A program made the position numbers and the translations under genes. DNA of 64,000 nucleotides from Paenibacillaceae bacterium. Its GTDB lineage: Bacteria > Bacillota > Bacilli > Paenibacillales > CANHGK01. Positions 35,783 through 45,511 of this stretch are shown here, piece after piece. Below the pieces are notes generated by a model that saw only the letters and a program-made list of their open reading frames with translations, was not told where the DNA came from and searched no databases. Location: assembly GCA_947460235.1 (NCBI GenBank), contig CANHGK010000012.1, positions 1-64,000 of the forward strand, written 5' to 3'. Numbering within the stretch: position 1 is the first letter of the stretch; every line of letters starts with the position of its first letter.

Positions 35783-36817
35783 ATGTTTGGACGATTTGCC
35801 AAAGATCTTGGGATTGACTTGGGGACTGCGAATACGCTAGTTTATTTGAAAAATAAAGGGATTATGGTCCGAGAACCTTCGGTCGTAGCTACGAATATTG
35901 AGACGAAAGAGATCATTACCGTCGGAGACGATGCAAAAAAAATGATCGGCCGAACACCGGGTAATATTGTCGCGGTCCGTCCAATGAAAGATGGCGTGAT
36001 CGCCGATTTCGAGACAACTGCAATTATGATTAAATATTTCATGAATAAAGCAGTAAAACAACGCATGTTTTTTCATTTTCGTCCAAATGTAATGGTTTGT
36101 GTACCATCTGGAATTACGGCTGTTGAGAAACGTGCGGTAGAAGATGCGACGAAACAAGCTGGCGCGCGTGAGGCTTACACGATCGAAGAACCGTTTGCTG
36201 CTGCAATTGGTGCTGATTTACCGGTATGGGAGCCAACTGGTAGTATGGTTGTAGATATCGGCGGCGGTACGACAGAAGTAGCGGTCATTTCACTCGGCGG
36301 AATTGTAACGGCAAAATCAATTCGCGTTGCCGGCGATGAAATGGATGAAGCAATCATGCAATACATTAAGAAGAACTATAATTTACTGATCGGTGAACGG
36401 ACGTCTGAGCAAATGAAAATTCAGATCGGTTCGGCTTTGCCATTTGAGAAAAAAGAAACAATGGAAATTCGCGGACGTGACTTGGTGACTGGTTTGCCGA
36501 AAACAATAACGGTTTCTAGCGATGAAGTGGTTGAGGCGCTTGCGGATACACTGAATAGCATTGTAGAAGCAGTAAAAAATACGCTAGAGAAATGTCCGCC
36601 TGAGTTGTCAGCAGACATTATTGATCGTGGTATCGTATTAACTGGCGGCGGCGCGCTCGTGCGCAACTTGGATCGTTTATTAGCGAATGAAACTGGAATG
36701 CCTGTTCACGTTGCTGAAAATCCGCTTGATTGTGTTGCGATCGGGACAGGCCGTGCACTTGAAAATATACATCTTTTCAAAATGAAATCGGGACCGACAA
36801 GCCGTTCCCGTCGCTAA
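35783..36817 (+). CDS. mreB: Rod shape-determining protein MreB
   Basis: This bacterial actin homologue guides lateral cell-wall synthesis. The nucleotide-binding motifs [29 protein letters not shown] and [15 protein letters not shown] are present. A C-terminal basic tail ends in SRSRR. It has 344 residues. GGAAGGGG precedes the ATG. It starts the mreBCD-minCD series. Confidence 0.98.
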   Translation: MFGRFAKDLGIDLGTANTLVYLKNKGIMVREPSVVATNIETKEIITVGDDAKKMIGRTPGNIVAVRPMKDGVIADFETTAIMIKYFMNKAVKQRMFFHFRPNVMVCVPSGITAVEKRAVEDATKQAGAREAYTIEEPFAAAIGADLPVWEPTGSMVVDIGGGTTEVAVISLGGIVTAKSIRVAGDEMDEAIMQYIKKNYNLLIGERTSEQMKIQIGSALPFEKKETMEIRGRDLVTGLPKTITVSSDEVVEALADTLNSIVEAVKNTLEKCPPELSADIIDRGIVLTGGGALVRNLDRLLANETGMPVHVAENPLDCVAIGTGRALENIHLFKMKSGPTSRSRR

Positions 36818-36841
36818 CCGTAACCAAAGAAGGTGTCAGGG

Positions 36842-37702
36842 TTGGGACAAGATTTCAATCAACGTAAACTGTTTCTAACGTTGCTCGGCTTTATCGTATT
36901 GATTGCGGGAATGGGGATTAGTTTGCGAACTCAAGCTGGGCAGAACTGGCTCGGACAAATGATCAGTGATACCGTGAATGGTACCGAGCGACTATGGTTC
37001 AAGCCGATTTTTGCAGTATATGAAACTGTTCAAGAAGTATCCCGCATGCGTACATTAGATGAGGAAAACGCTATTTTGCGGCAGACTCTGGCACAATATG
37101 CGAAGGATGCAGCACGTTTGAACGATCTAGAAGCTCAAAATTTGCGATTAAAAACTGCACTTGATTTTACAGAACGACAAAAACAATTAAATAATTACAT
37201 TTATCGGATTGCCGAAGTCATCGCGGGTAGTCCGGATTTGTACCATAATCACATCATTATTAATCTCGGTTCCAAGGATGGCGTTCGGGTGAATATGGCG
37301 GTAACTACGGTCGATGGTTTACTTGGTCGAATTATCGGAGTATCACCGTTTACCTCGACGGTTCAAATGCTAACAGAGATGGACAATCAGTCAACGACAA
37401 AAGGAATTGCCGCAACCGTCAAAGGTAAGGAATCGGCATCGTTTGGACTCGTTGAAGGGTATGATCGGACGACAAATCGATTAATTATGACAAAAATTGA
37501 TCCTTCCGATCCGATCCAACCAGGTGATGAAATTGTAACGTCGGGACTTGGAGATGTATTTCCGAGAGGGCTTGTCGTGGGTACGCTTGAAAACAAAACG
37601 ATTGATGAATTTGGGTTGACATATCGCGCGTTGGTTAAGCCAAACCAAGATTTCCGGCGAATTCACGAAGTGTTTGTCGTTGAAGTTCCGGAAATGAGGT
37701 AA
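36842..37702 (+). CDS. mreC: Rod shape-determining protein MreC
   Basis: MreC is a bitopic membrane protein linking MreB to the wall synthesis enzymes outside. A single N-terminal membrane segment (LFLTLLGFIVLIAGMGI) is followed by a coiled coil (about 65-110) and the beta-barrel MreC domain (IINLGSKDGVRVNMAV, GDEIVTSGLGDVFPRGL). I prefer the TTG at 36842 because AAGGTG lies 6 bases before it; GTG 36833 falls inside that site. The product is 286 residues. Confidence 0.95.
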   Translation: MGQDFNQRKLFLTLLGFIVLIAGMGISLRTQAGQNWLGQMISDTVNGTERLWFKPIFAVYETVQEVSRMRTLDEENAILRQTLAQYAKDAARLNDLEAQNLRLKTALDFTERQKQLNNYIYRIAEVIAGSPDLYHNHIIINLGSKDGVRVNMAVTTVDGLLGRIIGVSPFTSTVQMLTEMDNQSTTKGIAATVKGKESASFGLVEGYDRTTNRLIMTKIDPSDPIQPGDEIVTSGLGDVFPRGLVVGTLENKTIDEFGLTYRALVKPNQDFRRIHEVFVVEVPEMR

Positions 37703-37708
37703 CGAATC

Positions 37709-38218
37709 ATGACCCGTTGGATCTTTTGGATGTTTGTGTTGTGTGGTCTCGAAGGTGCATTATCATATTGGGTATTCCCTTTTGCCGGTAGTAATCAATG
37801 GCTAATCGTGCCTCATTTGATTTTAATTCGGTTAATTGTTTGGACATACGAAGGACATGGCCAGCGTGTGTTGTGGTTTGCACTTTGTACTGGTTGGCTT
37901 CAAGATTTAACAATTGGGACGCCACTTCTTGGAGAGCATGCTTTCGCTTATGCGCTTACCGTTATTGTCATTGGCTGGTATTCAGCGTGGCAACCGAATC
38001 CGGATACACCACGATGGTTGTCCGGATTTTCGATCGGTTTATTGTGTTGTGATTTGACCTTATACGTTTTAAACCGTATGTTTTCACAGACGGATGTATC
38101 TTTTTTTTGGATAATCGGGCAACATCTGTTGCCAAATTTGATTTTGCATGTCATGATTTTGTTCGTCGGTATTGGAATCCGCAATGTTTGGCGGGCCAAT
38201 CGAATTAACGGGATTTAA
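37709..38218 (+). CDS. mreD: Rod shape-determining protein MreD
   Basis: MreD is an integral membrane partner of MreB and MreC. It is 169 residues with five to six hydrophobic segments and few charged residues. Sequence conservation in the family is low, so the call rests on position after mreC, length and topology. GAGG lies 8 bases upstream of ATG, 6 bases after the mreC stop. Confidence 0.9.
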   Translation: MTRWIFWMFVLCGLEGALSYWVFPFAGSNQWLIVPHLILIRLIVWTYEGHGQRVLWFALCTGWLQDLTIGTPLLGEHAFAYALTVIVIGWYSAWQPNPDTPRWLSGFSIGLLCCDLTLYVLNRMFSQTDVSFFWIIGQHLLPNLILHVMILFVGIGIRNVWRANRINGI

Positions 38219-38251
38219 ATGATAGGTTTTAGGAATGAGGAGGCTTGCGGA

Positions 38252-38938
38252 ATGACGGGTGAAATAGTCAAAGAGGTTCAGCCCGAACCAGTGAAACATC
38301 ACGTCGTAATCAAAGGCGTAAAGGATGGACTCATTTTTCAATTCAGTGACCATTGTGAATGGCAAGAGATTTTGGACGAACTTGTGTATAAATTTGAAAA
38401 TACACACCAAAAGTTGCTTAGTGGAACGTCCATTCCGGTCACCATAAAAATGGGTGAACGAGTCATCAGTGATGAGCAACGTGAAGAATTATTGAAAACC
38501 ATTGCAACGAATGAAAATCTCGTTGTACGTGCGATCGAAAACAACATTACGCAATTGGAGCTTCACATAAACGAAGTGATGCTTTCAAATGCCAAAATTA
38601 TTCGGGGAACGATTCGTTCCGGTCAAGTAGAACATCATAAAACGAATGTATTATTAATCGGAGACGTAAATCCTGGTGGTACGATTTCTAGTGATGGCGA
38701 TGTGTATGTACTTGGTTCCATGCGTGGCATTGCGCATGCTGGTGTGTCCGGTAATGAAATGGCAATAATTGCGGCATCTCATTTGCGCCCGACACAACTT
38801 AGAATTGCAAACATGATTAGCCGACCACCGGATGAGTGGAGTGTTGAAGATGTACATATGGAATTTGCTTTTTTACAAGAAGGGCAAATGAATATCGAGA
38901 AAATTCAACTACTAAAGAGATTACGCCCGGATCGATAA
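38252..38938 (+). CDS. minC: Septum site-determining protein MinC
   Basis: MinC inhibits FtsZ assembly away from mid-cell and is recruited by MinD. The N-terminal domain (about 1-105) is followed by the C-terminal beta-helix (LIGDVNPGGTISSDGDVYVLGSMRGIAHAG). The start is ATG 38252, backed by GAGGAGG; an ATG at 38219, directly after the mreD stop, has no site and would add 11 residues. It has 228 residues. Confidence 0.96.
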   Translation: MTGEIVKEVQPEPVKHHVVIKGVKDGLIFQFSDHCEWQEILDELVYKFENTHQKLLSGTSIPVTIKMGERVISDEQREELLKTIATNENLVVRAIENNITQLELHINEVMLSNAKIIRGTIRSGQVEHHKTNVLLIGDVNPGGTISSDGDVYVLGSMRGIAHAGVSGNEMAIIAASHLRPTQLRIANMISRPPDEWSVEDVHMEFAFLQEGQMNIEKIQLLKRLRPDR

Positions 38939-38979
38939 ACGATCCATTAGTTTTGATCTTGGGATTGGAGTGAGTGTGA

Positions 38980-39774
38980 ATGGGAGAAGCGATTGTCATT
39001 ACATCCGGTAAGGGTGGCGTAGGCAAAACGACTACGTCTGCAAATATCGGAACGGCATTAGCGATTCAAGGCAAAAAAGTAGTTATGGTAGATACGGATA
39101 TCGGTTTACGAAACCTTGACGTCGTCATGGGTCTCGAGAATCGAATTATTTATAATTTGGTGGACGTGATCGAAGGAAAATGTCGATTGAACCAAGCGTT
39201 GATTAAGGATAAACGTTGTGAAGAATTATATCTTTTGGCTGCAGCACAAACGAAAGATAAAGACGATGTGACACCTGATCGGATTAAATTAATTATTGAT
39301 GAATTAAAATTGACTCATGATTTTGTTATCATCGATTGCCCGGCTGGGATCGAACAAGGTTTCCGGAATGCGATTTCTGGTGCTGATCGTGCGATCGTTG
39401 TAACAACCCCTGAAACGGCAGCAGTTCGCGATGCAGACCGTATTGTTGGTTTGCTCGAAAAACAAAATATTCCGAGCCCGAGTTTGATCGTGAATCGGAT
39501 TCGTCCTCACTTGATCAAAAATGGGGACATGCTCGATATTGATGAAATTTGCAATATTCTCGGTATCGATTTATTAGGTATTGTTCCTGATGATGATAAC
39601 GTAATTAAAGCGGCAAACAGCGGTGAACCTGCGGTCTTGAACGTAAAAACACGTTCTGCGATTGCGTACCGGAACATTGCGCGGCGTATTTTGGGGGATA
39701 ATGTTCCATTGTTATCCTTAGAAGAGAAACCGACCTTCGGAAAGCGCGTGAAAAAATTTCTTGGTTTAGGTTGA
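38980..39774 (+). CDS. minD: Septum site-determining ATPase MinD
   Basis: MinD is a membrane-associated ParA-type ATPase that activates MinC. The deviant Walker A GKGGVGKTT is at 10-18, followed by VDTDIGLRNLD and VIIDCPAGIEQGF. The C terminus FGKRVKKFLGLG is the amphipathic membrane-targeting helix. It has 264 residues. GGAG precedes the ATG. No MinE or DivIVA gene is in this window. Confidence 0.98.
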   Translation: MGEAIVITSGKGGVGKTTTSANIGTALAIQGKKVVMVDTDIGLRNLDVVMGLENRIIYNLVDVIEGKCRLNQALIKDKRCEELYLLAAAQTKDKDDVTPDRIKLIIDELKLTHDFVIIDCPAGIEQGFRNAISGADRAIVVTTPETAAVRDADRIVGLLEKQNIPSPSLIVNRIRPHLIKNGDMLDIDEICNILGIDLLGIVPDDDNVIKAANSGEPAVLNVKTRSAIAYRNIARRILGDNVPLLSLEEKPTFGKRVKKFLGLG

Positions 39775-39780
39775 TGTATC

Positions 39781-40923
39781 GTGTTAGATAAAATTAAAAA
39801 AATGGATCGTTGGATGGTGCTGCTGCTGTTTGTTTTTTCAGTGGCAAGCACCTTTATTGTTTATAGCGCTACGCGTGCCAATGAAAAATTCGTCTCGATG
39901 GGTGTAAAGAACATGTTGAATTTTGGAGTTGCATTCATCGTGTTGTTTGTGGTCATGAGTTTGAATTATCGATGGTTCGTAAAATATGCGTCATGGATTT
40001 ATTGGACTGTGATCGCTTTACTCATTCTTGTGTTTCCATTTGGCGCTGAAATTAACGGGGCTAAAGGATGGTTTCGAATTGGAATCGGGTTTGATATTCA
40101 ACCAGCAGAAATGATGAAATTGGCACTCATTTTATATTTTGCTGAACGATTAAGTCGTAGACGTGGTCTTTCACTTCGGTTTTGGGAAGATTTAATCCCA
40201 CTAATTTTATATACGTTGTTGCCGTTTTTATTAGTTGTTATTCAACCCGATCTCGGAAACGCTATTATTTACATTATCATTTTACTTGGGATGTTATGGA
40301 TTGCTAACGTCAGACTGATCCACGTAATCGTTGGCACATCACTTGTCGTGATTGGGCTCGGATTATTTTTCGGGTTGTTCAGTACACAACATGAATGGTT
40401 CAAACAGCACCTAAAGCCCCACTGGGTTCAGCGAATTGATACCTTTTTAGACCCAACAAAAGTATCAAAAGATGCTTCGTATCAGGTTGATAATGCGATT
40501 CGTGCAATTGGTTCAGGCGGAGTATCTGGTGAAGGATATATGCAAGGAACTGCAGTGCAGAAGCAATTTATACCGTATCCGTATTCTGATTCTATTTTTG
40601 TTGTTGTCGCAGAAGAATTCGGATTTACCGGAGCGGCGACGTTATTAATGTTGTACTTTATGCTGCTAACGCGAATTTTATCAACGGCTTCGATAACGAC
40701 TGATTATGCAGGGACGTATATTGCAGTAGGCGTATTGTCTATGCTGGTATTTCAGGTGTTTGAGAACATTGGGATGCTCATCGGTTTAATGCCACTGACA
40801 GGCATTACGTTACCATTTATCAGCTATGGTGGTACATCGTTGTTGATGAATATGTGTTCGCTTGGATTTGTACTGAGCATTGGCGTGCATCAAGGGAAGT
40901 TGGATGAATATTTAGAAGCGTAA
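39781..40923 (+). CDS. rodA: SEDS peptidoglycan polymerase, RodA type
   Basis: RodA polymerises glycan strands from lipid II in the elongation complex. The protein has about ten membrane segments. Family motifs include AKGWFRIG...IQPAEMMKLALIL and the C-terminal GITLPFISYGGTSLL. It has 380 residues. GTG 39781 lies 6 bases after minD with a weak AGGT site. RodA rather than FtsW is inferred from the short N terminus and the context with mreBCD. This insertion between minD and spoIVFA is not found in B. subtilis. Confidence 0.93.
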   Translation: MLDKIKKMDRWMVLLLFVFSVASTFIVYSATRANEKFVSMGVKNMLNFGVAFIVLFVVMSLNYRWFVKYASWIYWTVIALLILVFPFGAEINGAKGWFRIGIGFDIQPAEMMKLALILYFAERLSRRRGLSLRFWEDLIPLILYTLLPFLLVVIQPDLGNAIIYIIILLGMLWIANVRLIHVIVGTSLVVIGLGLFFGLFSTQHEWFKQHLKPHWVQRIDTFLDPTKVSKDASYQVDNAIRAIGSGGVSGEGYMQGTAVQKQFIPYPYSDSIFVVVAEEFGFTGAATLLMLYFMLLTRILSTASITTDYAGTYIAVGVLSMLVFQVFENIGMLIGLMPLTGITLPFISYGGTSLLMNMCSLGFVLSIGVHQGKLDEYLEA

Positions 40924-40950
40924 TTTTTAAAAAAATTTGAACATATCGTA

Positions 40951-40986
40951 GGCATGAATCCGATTTTTGGGTTCATGCCTTTTTTG
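40951..40986 (+). terminator. Terminator after rodA
   Basis: GGCATGAATCC and GGGTTCATGCC pair around a seven-base loop, followed by TTTTTT. Confidence 0.9.
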
Positions 40987-41006
40987 TTTTAGAAGGGATG
41001 GGGTTC

Positions 41007-41324
41007 ATGCGCATATCATTAGGGAAATCGTGGACGATGTGGGTTGCTATTTGTTTATTTGCGCTAATGATGGTTACTGAAAAACATGAACAGTTAAAGA
41101 ATGAAGATGTCACAGCTGTAGCCGTGTTTAAACAAGTTTCAGATGGTCGTGAAATTCACGCCCCTTTTGATGGGGTAATTTCGGACGCGTATCAGGGGAA
41201 AGTTAGGGTGTGTATGCCGTTGGACCAAAAGAAATGTATCGTTTATTTGGGTCTAGATATGATTCTTGTGCGATCTGGACAGCAGCTTCAAACCGGTGAG
41301 TTGATTGGAGTTTATCAGCGATGA
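41007..41324 (+). CDS. spoIVFA: Minimal SpoIVFA-like protein
   Basis: SpoIVFA anchors and inhibits the SpoIVFB protease in the outer forespore membrane. This 105-residue protein has one membrane segment (WTMWVAICLFALMMV) and a C-terminal M23-like beta fold (IHAPFDGVISDAYQGK, LRTG-like LQTGELIGVY) without zinc-ligand histidines, as in SpoIVFA. B. subtilis SpoIVFA has 264 residues, so most of the linker is missing. The frame is intact, and its ATGA stop overlaps spoIVFB. ATG 41007 was chosen for AAGGGATGGGG upstream; ATG 40998 is possible. Confidence 0.75.
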   Translation: MRISLGKSWTMWVAICLFALMMVTEKHEQLKNEDVTAVAVFKQVSDGREIHAPFDGVISDAYQGKVRVCMPLDQKKCIVYLGLDMILVRSGQQLQTGELIGVYQR

Positions 41325-41923
41325 ATATTCGAATTCATCCATTATGGTTCGTATCGGGGATTTATTTTTATGTATATGATTTTTTGGAATGGTGGTTAAT
41401 GATTCAATTAATTGTACTCTTACATGAATTCGGACATGCATGGATGGCGAAATCACTACATTGGAAGATCATTACACTTCATATGACACCGATCGGCGGT
41501 ATGTTGGAGTTGGAACCGCGGTGGATCTCGCGAACGACAGATTTGGTGCTTGTTGCCCTTTCCGGTCCTGCTATGAATGCGTTACTTATTATAGTCGGTA
41601 ATTTAATTGGTGATTTTCAAGCTTGGAGCGGTGCAAATTTGATGATGATTTTGTTTAATTTGTTACCCATTTTCCCATTAGATGGCGGTCAAATTGTAAA
41701 AGCAATCTTGTATCGGTGGATTGAGTATGATAAAGCGGAACGAATACTCGTTATATGGGGATTACTTGTAACATTTCTTGGTGTGGGTTTGTTTATTCAG
41801 TTTGTTGGATATCATTTTGGCATCATAATCATTGGACTGTTTTTGGTTGAACAAAATATACATTACTTAAAAATGTTAAAATGGCGTTCATTGCGTCGGC
41901 GATTTATGTCGTATTCACCTTGA
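41321..41923 (+). CDS. spoIVFB: SpoIVFB-like intramembrane metalloprotease (site-2 protease family)
   Basis: SpoIVFB cleaves pro-sigma-K within the membrane during sporulation. The zinc motif HEFGH is at 35-39, and the third ligand lies in NLLPIFPLDGGQI. SGPAMNALL is also conserved. Four to five hydrophobic segments are visible. It has 200 residues, shorter than the B. subtilis 288 because the C-terminal CBS domain is missing. The start overlaps spoIVFA by 4 bases. Confidence 0.93.
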   Translation: MNIRIHPLWFVSGIYFYVYDFLEWWLMIQLIVLLHEFGHAWMAKSLHWKIITLHMTPIGGMLELEPRWISRTTDLVLVALSGPAMNALLIIVGNLIGDFQAWSGANLMMILFNLLPIFPLDGGQIVKAILYRWIEYDKAERILVIWGLLVTFLGVGLFIQFVGYHFGIIIIGLFLVEQNIHYLKMLKWRSLRRRFMSYSP

Positions 41924-41948
41924 ACTAATGTTTTCGGTGTGGTATCAT
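41920..41948 (+). promoter_or_regulatory. Sigma-A promoter of the rplU operon
   Basis: TTGAAC (41920-41925, overlapping the spoIVFB stop) and TATCAT (41943-41948) are 17 bases apart. The predicted start of transcription is near 41955. Confidence 0.75.
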
Positions 41949-41954
41949 GGCTTT

Positions 41955-42059
41955 TAGTGTGCAATGCACGCTGTAACCGCACATCAATGGTTATTAAGTG
42001 TTGTCCTTTGTGGATGACCACCTAACATGGCGAGTCTGAGTAGATGAGGAGGTGCACAT
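41955..42059 (+). ncRNA. Ribosomal protein L21 leader (autoregulatory 5' UTR)
   Basis: The roughly 105-base leader folds into successive hairpins: AGTGTGC/GCACGCT (41956-41972), AACC/GGTT (41975-41992) and GTTGTCC/GGATGAC (around 42000-42017). Position directly before rplU and size match the Rfam L21 leader found in Bacillota, which is thought to bind L21. I have not compared it with the covariance model. Confidence 0.75.
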
Positions 42060-42371
42060 ATGTACGCAATTTTTGAAACAGGCGGGAAACAATACAAAGT
42101 TCAAACTGGCGATGTTATCTTCATTGAGAAATTGGAGGCAACGGAAGGTGAAGTTGTCACGTTTGATAAAGTTTTTGCTGTTTCCGATGCAAAAGGTTTC
42201 ACAGCGGGTACTCCATTAATTGCTGGTGCGAAAGTAACTGGTAAAGTGGATAAACACGTTAAAGGCGAGAAAATCATCGTTTATAAATACAAAGCGAAGA
42301 AAAACTACCGCCGTAAGCAAGGTCACCGTCAACCGTACACGAAAGTGACGATTGAAGCGATCAACGCGTAA
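42060..42371 (+). CDS. rplU: 50S ribosomal protein L21
   Basis: It binds 23S rRNA in the large subunit. The start [25 protein letters not shown] is the classic family opening (shown here only as [15 protein letters not shown]). The C terminus [14 protein letters not shown] matches the family signature. It has 103 residues. GAGGAGG precedes the ATG. It forms an operon with prp and rpmA. Confidence 0.98.
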   Translation: MYAIFETGGKQYKVQTGDVIFIEKLEATEGEVVTFDKVFAVSDAKGFTAGTPLIAGAKVTGKVDKHVKGEKIIVYKYKAKKNYRRKQGHRQPYTKVTIEAINA

Positions 42372-42386
42372 TACACGGAGGTACTC

Positions 42387-42746
42387 ATGATCAATGTGAT
42401 CATCGATCGCCGTAAGCAAGATGGGCGCATTATTTCATTTCGTGTAAGTGGACATGCCGGATATGCTGAGCCTGGTAAAGACTTGGTATGTGCAGGAGTA
42501 TCTACCGTTACCGTTGGTACGGTTAACGCGATTGAAGTGTTGCTCAGAATTGAGTTGCCCGCACGAGTTGAAAGCGGGTTGTTGGAGGCGTCCATACCGG
42601 ACATCGCCGATGAAGCAACCGGTGAGCGCGTGCAGTTATTACTCGAATCCATGATCGTCATGTTGCGTTCCATTCAGGAAGCATATGGAGATGTGGGAAA
42701 GTTTATCCGCATTCAAGAACGGGCGAACCGTTCAAGTACAATATAA
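42387..42746 (+). CDS. prp: Ribosomal-processing cysteine protease Prp
   Basis: Prp removes the N-terminal extension of ribosomal protein L27 before assembly. The dyad is His23 ([10 protein letters not shown]) and Cys35 (DLVCAGVS), with the same spacing as in Staphylococcus aureus Prp (22 and 34). It has 119 residues. The order rplU-prp-rpmA is conserved. The target gene rpmA starts 29 bases after its stop and carries the matching cleavage motif. Confidence 0.96.
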   Translation: MINVIIDRRKQDGRIISFRVSGHAGYAEPGKDLVCAGVSTVTVGTVNAIEVLLRIELPARVESGLLEASIPDIADEATGERVQLLLESMIVMLRSIQEAYGDVGKFIRIQERANRSSTI

Positions 42747-42775
42747 TTTATCTTAAGAACAAGGAGGTGGAAACG

Positions 42776-43066
42776 ATGATTCGTTTGAATCTACAGTTGT
42801 TCGCGTCGAAAAAAGGGGTCGGATCGACCAAAAACGGACGTGACAGCCATTCCAAACGTCTTGGCGCTAAACGCGCTGACGGACAGTTTGTTTTGGGCGG
42901 TAATATTCTCGTTCGCCAACGCGGTACGAAAATTCACCCAGGCAATAATGTCGGTATTGGTTCTGATGACACGCTTTACGCGATTGTATCTGGTGTTGTC
43001 AAATTTGAGCGTTGGGGCCGTGACCGCAAAAAAGTGAGCGTATACCCAGTCGCACAAGAGGCTTAA
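42776..43066 (+). CDS. rpmA: 50S ribosomal protein L27 with cleavable N-terminal extension
   Basis: L27 reaches the peptidyl-transferase centre through its N terminus. The first residues [17 protein letters not shown] include the Prp recognition sequence [11 protein letters not shown], so the precursor is cut before Ser11 or near it. The start is ATG 42776, supported by AAGGAGGTGG 5 bases upstream; GTG 42767 lies inside that site. It has 96 residues. Confidence 0.97.
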   Translation: MIRLNLQLFASKKGVGSTKNGRDSHSKRLGAKRADGQFVLGGNILVRQRGTKIHPGNNVGIGSDDTLYAIVSGVVKFERWGRDRKKVSVYPVAQEA

Positions 43067-43080
43067 TTTATGCATCCGCA

Positions 43081-43135
43081 AACCTGGCGGGCACTTCGGC
43101 GCATTTGTATCTGCCGTATGCTGGCCAGGTTTTTT
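43081..43135 (+). terminator. Terminator after rpmA
   Basis: AACCTGGC (43081-43088) pairs with GCCAGGTT (43123-43130), with a further inner stem, followed by TTTTT. Confidence 0.85.
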
Positions 43136-43184
43136 ACGATCATGAGTAAGTTTTTTATTGATCCAGCAGAAAGGCGGCATTCCG

Positions 43185-43760
43185 ATGACGGAACATTCAC
43201 TGCAAGCGTCTGATGTAAACAAAGTATGGTCTGACGCAATGCGCAGTATAAGACATGCGCAGTTGAACGAACTTCAATTAATTCGAAGTTATTCGAAAAT
43301 GCAGCACAGTGAAAAAATGGAGCGGTGTGTGGCCTTCATGCTGGAGAAATTGGATCAGGAACGCATGATCCAATCGTACGGGGATCCTGTTTGGTTAGCG
43401 CGGCTATTGCCGCTCGTGTATGGCGTTGGTCGGATTCGGGTGCGTTTTGAACAACTGATTTATCAGTTATCATCAGCATCACTCGAACAAGATTGGCAAT
43501 GTAGTCTGTGGGTAGAACAGGCACTTTATGAAATAATTGATCGTTTTAATTTATTAACTGGTGCGGGTGTTTCCCCGGAACCACAGGTGTTACGTGTCAG
43601 TATCCACACATTGGATACACTGACGGAAATTCGAATGAAACCATGGAAATCAGAAGGTTTTGACCAACTACTTGAATTTGCACAAACGATTTCGGGGAAT
43701 CCTGAAATCACAGACAATCAAGAGCATGGTACTGTTATTGTCCGTTGGTCATGGAGGTGA
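43185..43760 (+). CDS. spo0B: Spo0B-like sporulation phosphotransferase
   Basis: Spo0B passes phosphate from Spo0F to Spo0A in the sporulation phosphorelay. The phospho-accepting helix reads SIRHAQLNELQLIRSY, with His24 matching B. subtilis His30 in RHDWMNKLQLIKG; the Asp after the His is Ala here. A C-terminal half of about 110 residues would be the degenerate ATPase-like domain. It has 191 residues (B. subtilis 192). AAAGGCGG precedes ATG 43185. It lies between rpmA and obgE, the same place as in B. subtilis. Confidence 0.88.
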   Translation: MTEHSLQASDVNKVWSDAMRSIRHAQLNELQLIRSYSKMQHSEKMERCVAFMLEKLDQERMIQSYGDPVWLARLLPLVYGVGRIRVRFEQLIYQLSSASLEQDWQCSLWVEQALYEIIDRFNLLTGAGVSPEPQVLRVSIHTLDTLTEIRMKPWKSEGFDQLLEFAQTISGNPEITDNQEHGTVIVRWSWR

Positions 43761-45080
<1,320 letters not shown>

Positions 45081-45136
45081 AACGGCATGTCCGCCGGTGC
45101 CGATTAAGAACCGGTCGGCGGACGAGGCCGTTTTTT
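45081..45136. terminator. Terminator between obgE and the DUF2627 gene
   Basis: AACGGC...GTCCGCCGG pairs with CCGGTCGGCGGAC...GGCCGTT, followed by TTTTTT on the plus strand. Its 3' part overlaps the end of the minus-strand gene, whose stop is at 45104. Confidence 0.75.
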
Positions 45137-45406
45137 CTCGCGGAAACGCGGGGATACATAATTACGTTTGCGGTCGCGGTAAAAGGTCCAACCTGCAATA
45201 AAGCCAACCCCTGCGATAAACATAATCAATCCGATCAGAAATAAGAGCCAATCGAATCCGTGCTGTGTTTGAGCAGGGTCTTGTTGTGCAAACCAGTCGA
45301 AGAGTGAATCTTTCATTTTCAAAAATCCTGCGGTGGCAAGCCATCCCGGTAATACCAAAAGTAATACGGCAATGAATCGGCCGAATGTGGCAGATGCGTT
45401 AGACAT
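45104..45406 (-). CDS. DUF2627 family membrane protein (YqzF-like)
   Basis: The function is unknown. The 100-residue protein starts with FGRFIAVLLLVLPGWLATAGFLKMKDSLF and has a second segment LLFLIGLIMFIAGVGFIAGWTFYRDRKRN, both typical of B. subtilis YqzF (I quote only parts: GRFIAVLLLVLPG and GVGFIAG.TFYRDRKRN). A proline/arginine-rich tail follows. GGAG lies 8 bases before ATG. In B. subtilis yqzF is also next to the bkd genes. Confidence 0.87.
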   Translation of the reverse strand: MSNASATFGRFIAVLLLVLPGWLATAGFLKMKDSLFDWFAQQDPAQTQHGFDWLLFLIGLIMFIAGVGFIAGWTFYRDRKRNYVSPRFREKKRPRPPTGS

Positions 45407-45433
45407 GATGTATCTCCTTTATTCGAAAAGTTT

Positions 45434-45456
45434 ACCCAAATTCATCTTACTTGGGT
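45434..45456. other. Inverted repeat in the divergent region before the bkd operon
   Basis: ACCCAA (45434-45439) and TTGGGT (45451-45456) form a 6-bp inverted repeat with an 11-base spacer. It lies in the -35 to -50 zone of the lpdV promoter, whose extended -10 TGATACAAT is at 45478-45486. It is a candidate operator. Confidence 0.35.
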
Positions 45457-45477
45457 TCTCGCCATGATTCAACTTTG

Positions 45478-45486
45478 TGATACAAT
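45478..45486 (+). promoter_or_regulatory. Extended -10 promoter of the bkd operon
   Basis: TGATACAAT is followed after 25 bases by the GTG start of lpdV. No consensus -35 is seen. A -12/-24 sigma-L promoter, used for bkd in B. subtilis, is not visible. Confidence 0.45.
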
Positions 45487-45511
45487 AAGTAAAGTTGGAG
45501 GGATGTTAAAA

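Noticed and set aside
40998-41324. spoIVFA-like gene as a broken pseudogene
   Set aside because: Although short, it has an intact frame, ribosome site and ATGA coupling to spoIVFB, so it is kept as a gene.
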